Of a stretch of 6,281 nt of DNA, positions 1 to 6,281 are shown one piece after another (position 1 is the first letter of the stretch; every line of letters begins with the position of its first letter). The position numbers were made by a program, and so were the translations under genes. The stretch is from Sediminibacterium sp. Lineage in GTDB: Bacteria > Bacteroidota > Bacteroidia > Chitinophagales > Chitinophagaceae. Location of the stretch: positions 1-6,281 of the forward strand of contig JAOASV010000261.1 of assembly GCA_030158535.1 (NCBI GenBank), given 5' to 3'. The notes beneath the pieces were generated by a model. The model was not told the origin of the DNA, did no database searches, and saw nothing but the letters and a program-made list of their open reading frames with translations.

Positions 1-2226
1 TGGATTAGAGCCTAAACAAGAGCATACAGATTGATAGATGGTGCCGTTTTTATCTAAGCGACTGGTTCCACCGTCTACGTGGTCGCCGAGTGGCCCATTG
101 GCCCCTGTAATAGATCCAAAAAAAGTGGCGTACAAAATATTTTTAGCGCTTTTTTCTAGTACAAAAAAGTAAAGATCTTCTCCGTCTGTGGTGGTACTTA
201 ATTGACCAGTACCAAATGTAGCAAGGCCTTTTGTTCCAGCAGATGGAAATCCTGGTGCAAGCGTACCGCACCACCCTGACACATACACATTTTCACAACG
301 GTCCACTAAAAAAGCCGTAGGAGAAATATTTGGCACACTACCTGTTCCTGTTCCAAAATTTGCAGAGTAAATAAACTGCGTTAGATCCGGTTGTAATTTG
401 GAAATAAATTGTTTGCCAGTAGCCTGATTGCCACCACTATTAAATGGAGAATTAATTACGGGCCAAGCTACTGTTGTGGTTCCCATGATATATGGGAAAC
501 CAAATTTATCAAACTGAATTCCGTAAATAATATCTTCTCCAGATGTGCCAAAATAACTGGTTGCAATTTGTCTAGATCCATCCGGACTAATAAATGTTAC
601 ATATCCATCTACCTTTCCCTGATTGGTGCCAAATAATACGCCCGCTTTGCTTCCTGGAAAATCAGTACTTGCGGTTGCGCCTGCTACATAAATAAACCCT
701 GTTAATGGATTGAGCGCAAGTACAAAAGCTGCATCATCATCACCACCACCTAAAAAAGAACTAAAAATAACGGCGTCTAAATTAGGCGTCATTTTTACAA
801 GAACGCCGTCCTGAAAACGCGTAGTTGTTTTTTTACCTGGCAAAGCTTGAAAACTTCCAGCTGTTGTTCTAAAATCTTCGGACTGTGTTACAGATGCCAA
901 AATAATATTTCCAGCGCCATCCACAATAACTTCACTACGTGCATCATCGCCATAATTTCTACGAGTAGATTCTGATACCTGTGGCTTGATATAATTAGGT
1001 CTGATATTTACACCATCATCGGCGGTGCCACCCATACGTACAGATCCAATTATAGATGTACCTGTTACATTTAATTTTGTAATCACAATATCAAATAGTC
1101 CACCTAATGGACCATACGTAGACAAGCCCCTTACAGGATATCCAGAACCTGACGATGTTCTACCCGCTATAATTAAATTACCACTCGCGTCCACTACTAA
1201 ACTATGAGGTTGTTCGTTTCCTCTACCACCAATATAGGTTGCATATATTCGGTTCACGCCACTAGGGTCAAATTTAATGATACCCATATCCATCGCACCA
1301 ATATCACCTTCTGGAACACCACCCCCAAATGTTGTTTGAAATGCCCCATTGCTCACAGGAAAAGTTCCAAAACTTCCAAACACGATACCACCCGCATAAA
1401 AATTTCCTTGCCCATCATAAGTGGCAGTAAAGCCCCAATTATCTGAGGTACTACCGGTGTAACCAAAAAACACAATGGATGGATCAATAACAAGCGTTTC
1501 CGTTTTATCATAATCTCCTGCTATGGAAAATTTAACAATATTTCCTTTTACAGTGTAATCACAATTCACTTCTTTTTTGCCTTCCTTTTTTAATTGATAG
1601 GTATAAGGCGCTAATTCAGAAACAGTGGTTACCCTTGTTTTTATTTCTAGTGAGCGGTTTTTTAATTTAACGCCATCAGCACCTTCTATGTACAATGCAA
1701 TTTTTGAAACGTCTGCTCCAGGATGCACGATTATATCATACTTTAACTGCGCGTCATTTGTATAATACCTGATGTCAATGCCCGGATACAAATCTTTGTA
1801 AACAACTGCCTTATATATTTTGCAATCACTTGCCCATTTACTAGAATCATTTCCGATAAAATAATTATTGTAAGAAGGCTGTATTTTTTCAGGAATAATG
1901 GTAGGGTTAGGATTGGCATTTAAAAATTTAACTTCATATGCATGTGAATGTAATACACCGTCAAAATTTTCTGGTGTTGTTGCAACATGATTTTTTTCGC
2001 GAGGGTGTGTGTTTAATGCCGCTAAATCTTGCGGGTCATGAACAAGTACACGATACCCATTATTTTGAAGTGCAAATGCACCAGCCACTGTTTGCGCCTG
2101 AAATTTTATTGCGCTTGGCCACTGCCCTTTATTTTCTGTAAATTCCAGGTACTGCTGCGCGCTCACCTCCACAAAAGAGAGGGTAAAAAATAATAGTAAA
2201 ACACTAAATAATCTGCGCAGCAACAT
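1..2226 (-). CDS. Large exported protein with DUF7948-like N-terminus and SBBP-type repeats (3' end beyond window)
   Basis: This leftward frame is open for 742 codons from the ATG at 2226 to base 1 with no stop, so the gene is incomplete. Residues 1-23 look like a Sec signal peptide (MLLRRLFSVLLLFFTLSFVE, cleavage likely after VSA). ENKGQW at 31-36 and NNYFIGNDSSKWASD followed by YPGIDIRYY are, as I recall, hallmarks of the DUF7948 domain of Bacteroidota surface proteins (about residues 25-250, ending near VIDPSI). After that come about seven loosely repeated units of 64-92 residues, opening with forms such as ATYIGGRGNE (328), SSFLGGGDDD (about 487), SYFGTSGED (about 555) and ATFFGS (about 695). 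Each is followed by a D-x-x-G-N-x-Y-(V/I)-x-G strand, as in SBBP/beta-propeller repeats. Relatives often end in PKD or gliding-motility C-terminal sorting domains for type IX secretion; that end is not visible here. The start sits 16 bp after the recG stop, behind A-rich sequence, which suggests co-transcription. The ligand or role is unknown. Confidence 0.88.
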   Translation of the reverse strand, partial: MLLRRLFSVLLLFFTLSFVEVSAQQYLEFTENKGQWPSAIKFQAQTVAGAFALQNNGYRVLVHDPQDLAALNTHPREKNHVATTPENFDGVLHSHAYEVKFLNANPNPTIIPEKIQPSYNNYFIGNDSSKWASDCKIYKAVVYKDLYPGIDIRYYTNDAQLKYDIIVHPGADVSKIALYIEGADGVKLKNRSLEIKTRVTTVSELAPYTYQLKKEGKKEVNCDYTVKGNIVKFSIAGDYDKTETLVIDPSIVFFGYTGSTSDNWGFTATYDGQGNFYAGGIVFGSFGTFPVSNGAFQTTFGGGVPEGDIGAMDMGIIKFDPSGVNRIYATYIGGRGNEQPHSLVVDASGNLIIAGRTSSGSGYPVRGLSTYGPLGGLFDIVITKLNVTGTSIIGSVRMGGTADDGVNIRPNYIKPQVSESTRRNYGDDARSEVIVDGAGNIILASVTQSEDFRTTAGSFQALPGKKTTTRFQDGVLVKMTPNLDAVIFSSFLGGGDDDAAFVLALNPLTGFIYVAGATASTDFPGSKAGVLFGTNQGKVDGYVTFISPDGSRQIATSYFGTSGEDIIYGIQFDKFGFPYIMGTTTVAWPVINSPFNSGGNQATGKQFISKLQPDLTQFIYSANFGTGTGSVPNISPTAFLVDRCENVYVSGWCGTLAPGFPSAGTKGLATFGTGQLSTTTDGEDLYFFVLEKSAKNILYATFFGSITGANGPLGDHVDGGTSRLDKNGTIYQSVCSCLGSNP

Positions 2227-2242
2227 CTTGTTTTTTTATAAG

Positions 2243-4279
2243 TTACGATATCTTACCCCAACCGGATCTAGCCTTCTGGGACTGAAGATAGTTTTTCAAT
2301 TCTAAATTTTTTGTCAAAGTGAGGGTATGGTCCTCTTCAACCAGCTTTTCGGCTGCTATTTTGGCCACTTCCAACACTTCTTTGTCATTAACAATGTTAG
2401 CCAGCTTAAAGTTCAAAGCACCACTTTGTCTGGTACCTTCAATATCCCCAGGACCCCTTAATTCAAGGTCTTTTTCGGCAATTAAGAACCCGTCATTGGT
2501 AGCACACATAATCTTGATTCGCTCCCTTGCATCGTTGCTTACTTTTTGACCTGTTAATAAAACGCAAAAACTTTTTTCGGAGCCCCTTCCTACCCGTCCG
2601 CGCAACTGATGCAACTGAGAAAGTCCAAATTTTTCGGAGCTTTCAATCACCATAACAGAAGCATTGGGCACATTCACGCCCACTTCAATAACGGTGGTGG
2701 CTACCATAATTTGTGTATCACCATTTATAAAGCGTGCCATATTGGTTTCCTTTTGATCGGTAGGTTGTCTTCCATGCACCATGCTAATTTTGTAATTGGG
2801 TTCTGGGAAAAAACTTTTTACTTGCTCATAGCCTTGCATCAAATCTTCGTAAGAAAGTTTTTCACTCTCTTCAATTAACGGATATATAAAATAAGCTTGT
2901 CTTCCTTTTTCAATTTCTGTTTTTACAAAATCCATAACGGTTGCACGCGCCATTTCATTTCTGTGCACAGTTGTTATGGGCTGTCTACCCGGTGGCAACT
3001 CATCCATGATGCTATAGTCAAGATCACCATACGCAGTCATGGCAAGGGTTCTAGGGATGGGTGTTGCTGTCATCACAAGCACGTGCGGTGGTATTAAAGC
3101 CTTCTCCCAAAGTTTAGCACGCTGTGCAACACCAAAGCGGTGTTGTTCATCTACAACCACAAATCCTAAATTATGAAACTGCACTTTTTCTTCAATAACG
3201 GCGTGTGTGCCCACCACAAAATGAAGTGATCCATCTTGCAATCCTTGCATGATTTTTTTTCTTGCTGCTGTTTTGGTACTACCCGTTAATAATGCAAGTT
3301 CTACACCCATGTCTTTTAATAATTCACTGAGCCCTTGATAATGTTGTTGGGCTAAAATTTCGGTGGGTGCCATTAAGCAACTCTGAAATCCATTGTCGGC
3401 GGCAAGGAGCATGCTTAAGAGCGCCACAATGGTTTTACCGCTGCCTACGTCTCCTTGCAACAAGCGGTTCATTTGACGGCCCCTTGCGGTATCGGTTCTA
3501 ATTTCTTTGAGTACTCTTTTTTGAGCACCCGTTAATTCGAAGGGCAAATACTGATTGTAAAAAGTATTAAAGAAGTCGCCAACTTTTTCAAATATGACGC
3601 CCCTACTTGATTGATGCCTAGAGATACGCACTAAATTAAGGCGCACTTGAGCCACAAACAATTCTTCAAATTTTAAGCGCCTCAGCGCTGCTTTATAAGC
3701 TTTGTCAGAAACTGGAAAATGAATATTTGAATACGCCTCATAACGGTTCATGAGCTTATAATCAGCTAAAATATTTGCAGGTAAATTTTCAGGTATATCT
3801 GCGGGTTTGATCATGGAAAATAGCTGGTACGTGAGTTTTGCCAGTTGTCTTCCATTTAACCCTCTTGCTTTTAATTTTTCGGTGGCCGGATACACGGGTT
3901 CCAAATAATCTTTGCCCCCTTCTTTGGCCGGGGTAAAAATTTCAATTTCGGGATGCACCATTTGAGGCTTCCCATTAAAAAAGCCTGTTTTACCAAAAAC
4001 AAGGTATTTCTGACCAGGAACCAGGTTCTTTTGCACCCAGCTAGCCCCCTGAAACCATGCGAGTTCCAGTGTGCCCGTATCATCTGTCAACTGCGCAATG
4101 AGGCGCCTAGCCCGTTTGTCACCCATTAAAGCAGGCTGCTGTAGGACACCTACCACCTGCACGAAGTCGGTGGCGGGGCTTATAGAGCCTATCTTGTGCA
4201 CCTGGGTCTTGTCAATATGTCTGTGCGGATAATGTTCTAATAAATCCGAAAAAGTATAAATAGACAGCTCCTTTTTCAA
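2243..4279 (-). CDS. recG: ATP-dependent DNA helicase RecG
   Basis: RecG is a superfamily 2 double-stranded DNA translocase that remodels stalled replication forks and branched recombination intermediates in the cytoplasm. Numbered from the TTG at 4279 (678 aa), the order is: wedge/OB-fold region (about 1-200, including a DDTGTLELAWFQG strand), Walker A GDVGSGKT at 276-283, DEQH box at 377-380, MTATPIP at 403-409, motif V region ATTVIEVGVNVP at 527-538, motif VI QLRGRVGR at 558-565, and the C-terminal RecG region with DLELRGPGDIEGTRQSG. All helicase motifs are intact. TTG 4279 is the only ATG/GTG/TTG-type start available near the 5' end, but the protein plainly continues upstream in frame (see the 4280-4354 entry), so the native product is probably about 703 aa. 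It lies 16 bp ahead of the exported-protein gene, probably as the first gene of that transcript, and is divergent from trpS. Identity is certain; only the N-terminus is uncertain. Confidence 0.96.
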   Translation of the reverse strand: MKKELSIYTFSDLLEHYPHRHIDKTQVHKIGSISPATDFVQVVGVLQQPALMGDKRARRLIAQLTDDTGTLELAWFQGASWVQKNLVPGQKYLVFGKTGFFNGKPQMVHPEIEIFTPAKEGGKDYLEPVYPATEKLKARGLNGRQLAKLTYQLFSMIKPADIPENLPANILADYKLMNRYEAYSNIHFPVSDKAYKAALRRLKFEELFVAQVRLNLVRISRHQSSRGVIFEKVGDFFNTFYNQYLPFELTGAQKRVLKEIRTDTARGRQMNRLLQGDVGSGKTIVALLSMLLAADNGFQSCLMAPTEILAQQHYQGLSELLKDMGVELALLTGSTKTAARKKIMQGLQDGSLHFVVGTHAVIEEKVQFHNLGFVVVDEQHRFGVAQRAKLWEKALIPPHVLVMTATPIPRTLAMTAYGDLDYSIMDELPPGRQPITTVHRNEMARATVMDFVKTEIEKGRQAYFIYPLIEESEKLSYEDLMQGYEQVKSFFPEPNYKISMVHGRQPTDQKETNMARFINGDTQIMVATTVIEVGVNVPNASVMVIESSEKFGLSQLHQLRGRVGRGSEKSFCVLLTGQKVSNDARERIKIMCATNDGFLIAEKDLELRGPGDIEGTRQSGALNFKLANIVNDKEVLEVAKIAAEKLVEEDHTLTLTKNLELKNYLQSQKARSGWGKIS

Positions 4280-4354
4280 TAATTCACCTCTTAAAGGGCC
4301 AACGCCTTTAAGGTATTCGATAGGTGAACCTAATATGTGATTGGAACCTTGAAT
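4280..4354 (-). other. recG: In-frame N-terminal coding extension of RecG lacking a canonical start codon
   Basis: Reading leftward in the recG frame upstream of TTG 4279 gives SPIEYLKGVGPLRGELL joined directly to KKELSIYTF. LKGVGP is the conserved RecG N-terminal signature; in E. coli RecG the equivalent L-T-G-V-G starts at about residue 14. The frame stays open to a TAA inside trpS (about 4435-4437) but contains no ATG, GTG or TTG. Candidate initiators are ATT at 4354, which would place the LKGVG leucine at residue 15, ATT at 4357, CTG at 4363 or ATA at 4336. ATT 4354 fits the family length best and gives about 703 aa. The coding status is well supported by homology; the exact start is inferred. 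Confidence 0.8.
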
Positions 4355-4390
4355 AATGCGCAGTTTTAGGGTATTTGTATAGCAAATATC
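4355..4390. promoter_or_regulatory. Short divergent spacer between recG and trpS, presumed to hold both promoters
   Basis: Only about 36 bp separate the likely recG start (4354) from the first trpS ATG (4391), or about 63 bp if trpS starts at 4418. Bacteroidota sigma-ABfr promoters use TAnnTTTG near -7 and TTTG near -33. Leftward, GATATTTG (4390 to 4383) matches five of the six fixed -7 positions and would give a leader of about 20 nt for recG. Rightward, GTATTTG (4371-4377) is a partial match with CTTG at 4348-4351 about 18 bp upstream. Neither has a full -33 partner, so the promoter assignment is inference. The region is AT-rich, and no operator or riboswitch structure is visible. Confidence 0.35.
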
Positions 4391-5431
4391 ATGAAAAAGC
4401 GCCTTATCTTCGCGGCTATGGAAAAAGAGGTGGTTTTAAGTGGCATTAGGCCTACAGGATTCCTTCATTTAGGCAATTATTTTGGTGCCATGCGCAATTA
4501 TGTGCGTATGCAAGACGAGTTCAATTGTTACTTTTTTGTAGCCAATTGGCATAGCCTTACCACCCACCCCGATACCAAAGAATTACAAGCAAATGTGTTA
4601 AGGGTAATTGCAGAAAATATTGCTTGCGGTTTAGATCCAGAAAAAGTGGCTTTATATGTTCAAAGTGACGTTCCTCAAATTGCGGAACTATACTTGTATT
4701 TAAACATGATGGCGTATAAAGGTGAGTTGGAAAAAACGGTAACCTTTAAAGAAAAAGTTCGTTTACAACCAGAAAATGTAAACGCTGGATTACTTACGTA
4801 TCCGGTATTACAAGCAGCTGATATTTTAATTCACCGCGCTGTAAAAGTGCCTGTTGGTAAAGATCAGGAACAACACCTTGAAATGGCGCGCAATTACGCA
4901 GAACGCTTTAACCATAGGTATGGCGAGGTTTTGCCATTACCTTATGCATTTAATTACGGCGGCGAACTTGTAAAAATTATGAGTTTAGATGGCGAAGGAA
5001 AAATGAGTAAAAGTGAAAATCAAATGAACACACTTTACTTAGCTGATGAAGATGATGTGATTCGTAAAAAAATCATGAAAGCAAAAACAGATGGTGGCCC
5101 TTTAACACCCAACGCACCAATGCCTGCTTATATCGAAAACTTATTTACCCTCATGGGTCTTGTAAGTAGTACAGATACTGTAGAGAAATTTAGATCCGAT
5201 TATAACAATAGTAGTGAAGGCAATTGCATTATCCGCTATGGCGATTTAAAAAAGCAACTTGCAGAGGACATGGCCGCTTTTATTAAACCGATTCGTGAAA
5301 AAGCCACTGATTTGCAAAAAGACACGGCTACACTTCAAAAAATCATGAAACTAGGTGCCGAAAAAGCAGGTGAAAGCGCCTCTAAAACCCTAACACTTGT
5401 TAGAAGCGCTATTGGCATGAACTATTATTAA
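4391..5431 (+). CDS. trpS: Tryptophan--tRNA ligase (tryptophanyl-tRNA synthetase)
   Basis: This class Ic aminoacyl-tRNA synthetase activates tryptophan with ATP and charges tRNA-Trp in the cytoplasm. In the 346-aa product, the Rossmann-fold HIGH-type motif is HLGN at 26-29 within SGIRPTGFLHLGNYFGA. The tryptophan-pocket segment is YPVLQAADILIH (137-148), whose D144 aligns with the substrate-binding aspartate of the Bacillus enzyme. VPVGKDQEQH is at 153-162 and the second signature GKMSKS at 203-208; the anticodon-binding helical part fills the C-terminus. All catalytic signatures are intact and the length is normal. The start is ambiguous. ATG 4391 has an A-rich context and gives a nine-residue lead (MKKRLIFAA). 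ATG 4418 gives MEKEVVLSG, which matches where family members usually begin. The gene is divergent from recG and followed after 55 bp by the deoxynucleoside kinase. No convincing terminator hairpin follows the stop, so readthrough is possible. Confidence 0.96.
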   Translation: MKKRLIFAAMEKEVVLSGIRPTGFLHLGNYFGAMRNYVRMQDEFNCYFFVANWHSLTTHPDTKELQANVLRVIAENIACGLDPEKVALYVQSDVPQIAELYLYLNMMAYKGELEKTVTFKEKVRLQPENVNAGLLTYPVLQAADILIHRAVKVPVGKDQEQHLEMARNYAERFNHRYGEVLPLPYAFNYGGELVKIMSLDGEGKMSKSENQMNTLYLADEDDVIRKKIMKAKTDGGPLTPNAPMPAYIENLFTLMGLVSSTDTVEKFRSDYNNSSEGNCIIRYGDLKKQLAEDMAAFIKPIREKATDLQKDTATLQKIMKLGAEKAGESASKTLTLVRSAIGMNYY

Positions 5432-5486
5432 AAAAAACAAACTTTAATTATCTTTTTAAGATACTCATTTCGTATTTTCAACCCCT

Positions 5487-6122
5487 ATGGCAAAAGCTAA
5501 GAAACCCAAACACATCGCAATCGCAGGTAATATCGGCGCAGGTAAGACAACACTCACAGAAATGCTTAGTAAGCATTACCGTTGGATACCTCAATTTGAA
5601 GACGTAGACCACAATCCATACCTGATGGATTTCTATGAAGACATGCCTAGATGGAGTTTTAATTTACAAGTGTACTTTTTAAATGGTAGACTTAACCAAC
5701 TATTAGAAATCGCAAGAGGAACTGAAACCATTATTCAGGATAGAACCATTTACGAAGATGCCAATATTTTTGCGCCCAACTTACACGAAATGGGACTTAT
5801 GAGTAAGCGCGACTTTGATAACTATTATGCGTTTTTTACCACGCTTAAAACCATGGTTCAACCGCCGGATTTACTCATTTATTTAAAAGCATCTGTTCCT
5901 ACCCTCGTATCACAAATACAAAAAAGAGGTAGAGAATATGAAGAAAATATCAGACTCGATTATTTAAAACGCCTCAACGAATATTACAATAAATGGATTG
6001 ATGGTTACCAAGAAGGTCCATTACTTGTCATTGATTGTGATAAAAATAAATTTGGCGAAAACGAAGCTGACCTTGGTGATATCATTGGAAAAATTGATAG
6101 CACTTTATTTGGCCTCTTCTAG
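5487..6122 (+). CDS. Deoxynucleoside kinase (dCK/dGK family, deoxyadenosine or deoxycytidine type)
   Basis: This kinase transfers phosphate from a nucleoside triphosphate to the 5'-OH of deoxynucleosides, the first step of cytoplasmic deoxynucleoside salvage to dNTPs. The 211-aa product has a P-loop GNIGAGKTT at 14-22, preceded by the hydrophobic strand HIAIA. E38 in QFEDVDHNPYL lies in the nucleoside-binding segment. The DR(S/T) motif is QDRTIYED at 84-91, supplying the catalytic-region arginine and E90. PPDLLIYLKAS at 126-136 and the arginine-rich LID QIQKRGREYE at 143-152 complete the fold. Length and motifs are normal. Substrate preference (dA, dG or dC) cannot be read from motifs alone. 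The ATG at 5487 is the only sensible start, with a short lysine-rich tail ahead of the first beta strand. The 55-bp gap after trpS is very AT-rich and contains TATCTTTT (5449-5456), a partial Bacteroidota -7 element without a clear -33 partner. The next gene starts 24 bp downstream. Confidence 0.93.
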   Translation: MAKAKKPKHIAIAGNIGAGKTTLTEMLSKHYRWIPQFEDVDHNPYLMDFYEDMPRWSFNLQVYFLNGRLNQLLEIARGTETIIQDRTIYEDANIFAPNLHEMGLMSKRDFDNYYAFFTTLKTMVQPPDLLIYLKASVPTLVSQIQKRGREYEENIRLDYLKRLNEYYNKWIDGYQEGPLLVIDCDKNKFGENEADLGDIIGKIDSTLFGLF

Positions 6123-6146
6123 TTCCTCTTTCTAAATACCATACCC

Positions 6147-6281
6147 ATGGCAACTGCAACCGGCGTCGTAACTGCTTCAATTGTAGATCAGTTCAAGCAA
6201 CTTATTGGAAATGATTTTGTAGTAGCTGATGAAGAAAGCTTACACCGTTCTGGTAAAGACGAAACCGAAAATTTATTGTAC
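6147..6281 (+). CDS. FAD-binding oxidoreductase, GlcD/D-lactate dehydrogenase-like (5' fragment)
   Basis: Only the first 45 codons lie in the window; the frame is open at the right edge. The translation starts MATATGVVTASIVDQFKQLI and continues GNDFVVADEESLHRSGKDETENLLY. The pattern L-x-x-(I/V)-(V/I)-G-x-(D/x)-x-V-x-x-(D/E)-E-(S/x)-L-x-x-(Y/S)-x-x-D-(E/x)-(T/S) is the usual lead-in to the FAD-binding PCMH fold in glycolate oxidase GlcD and D-lactate dehydrogenase-type flavoproteins, which oxidise 2-hydroxyacids to 2-oxoacids. The flavin-binding glycine loop and substrate domain lie outside the window, so the substrate cannot be named. The ATG at 6147 is the only in-frame start near the conserved segment. 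It begins 24 bp after the kinase stop, so it may share that transcript. A partial -7-like TTTATTTG at 6104-6111 inside the kinase end is too weak to call as a promoter. Confidence 0.72.
   Translation, partial: MATATGVVTASIVDQFKQLIGNDFVVADEESLHRSGKDETENLLY

Noticed and set aside
731..750. Short triplet runs (three ATC then three ACC)
   Set aside because: This looked like a microsatellite or slippage site but simply encodes GGGDDD at the start of one repeat unit, with the frame intact on both sides.
409..1446. Several rightward open frames of 60-80 codons (409-636, 1025-1207, 1204-1446) and another at 1938-2141
   Set aside because: All lie antisense within the leftward exported-protein gene, which has a signal peptide, domain motifs and repeats across the whole stretch. 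Their translations show no recognisable motif and have the composition expected of shadow frames.
2227..2242. T-run between recG and the exported-protein gene considered as a terminator
   Set aside because: Read leftward, the strand of both genes, it is an A-run with no preceding stem. It fits the A-rich leader typical of Bacteroidota start codons.
2319..4083. Rightward frames at 2319-2549, 2609-2878 and 2897-3097, and a leftward frame at 3871-4083
   Set aside because: They overlap recG in other frames, and every recG helicase motif is intact, so these are antisense or out-of-frame shadows.
5432..5486. Possible rho-independent terminator after trpS in an A/T-rich tract
   Set aside because: The A-run, CTTTAATTATC and T-run can pair only weakly, with no GC-rich stem. 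It is better described as an AT-rich spacer that may hold a promoter.
5570..5577. Threonine replacing serine in the kinase DR(S/T) motif considered as an active-site oddity
   Set aside because: The motif itself lies near bases 5736-5760 (QDRTIYED). To my knowledge DRT is a common variant in bacterial deoxynucleoside kinases, and the key arginine and glutamate are present.
1..6281. Defence island, mobile element, CRISPR array, toxin-antitoxin pair or RNA gene
   Set aside because: No inverted terminal repeats, transposase or recombinase motifs, direct-repeat arrays or tRNA-like cloverleaf were seen on either strand, and almost every base is accounted for by recognisable genes.

Overview
The window reads as ordinary chromosomal DNA from a member of the Bacteroidota, most likely a Chitinophagales/Chitinophagaceae-like organism. 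The assignment rests on four things: moderately AT-rich DNA, A-rich rather than Shine-Dalgarno-like sequence ahead of start codons, a large exported protein with the ENKGQW/DUF7948-type N-terminus that is typical of the phylum, and Bacteroidota-like versions of RecG, TrpS and the deoxynucleoside kinase. The placement comes from remembered family features, not from a database search.

Layout: two genes run leftward. recG (TTG-start ORF at 2243-4279, with clear coding sequence continuing upstream to about 4354) is followed after 16 bp by a very large exported-protein gene. That gene starts at 2226 and is still open at base 1, giving 742 codons with no stop. It is easy to miss because it has no stop codon inside the window. 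Three genes run rightward from a short divergent spacer: trpS (4391-5431), a deoxynucleoside kinase (5487-6122), and the first 45 codons of a GlcD-like FAD-binding oxidoreductase (6147 to the window end).

Functionally this is housekeeping content: fork rescue and recombination (RecG), tryptophan charging (TrpS), deoxynucleoside salvage (kinase) and probably 2-hydroxyacid oxidation, next to one surface or secreted repeat protein. Apart from possible co-transcription, nothing links these genes into one pathway. I see no tRNA, rRNA, CRISPR array, insertion sequence, attachment site, riboswitch or convincing hairpin terminator. No stretch over 300 bases lacks a gene.

The observation most worth checking is the start of recG. 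The conserved RecG N-terminus is encoded in frame upstream of the first ATG/GTG/TTG-type start, with no canonical start codon anywhere in that open stretch. This implies an AUU (or other rare) initiation codon, a truncated annotation, or a small indel near the start. I found no sign of a new multi-gene system.
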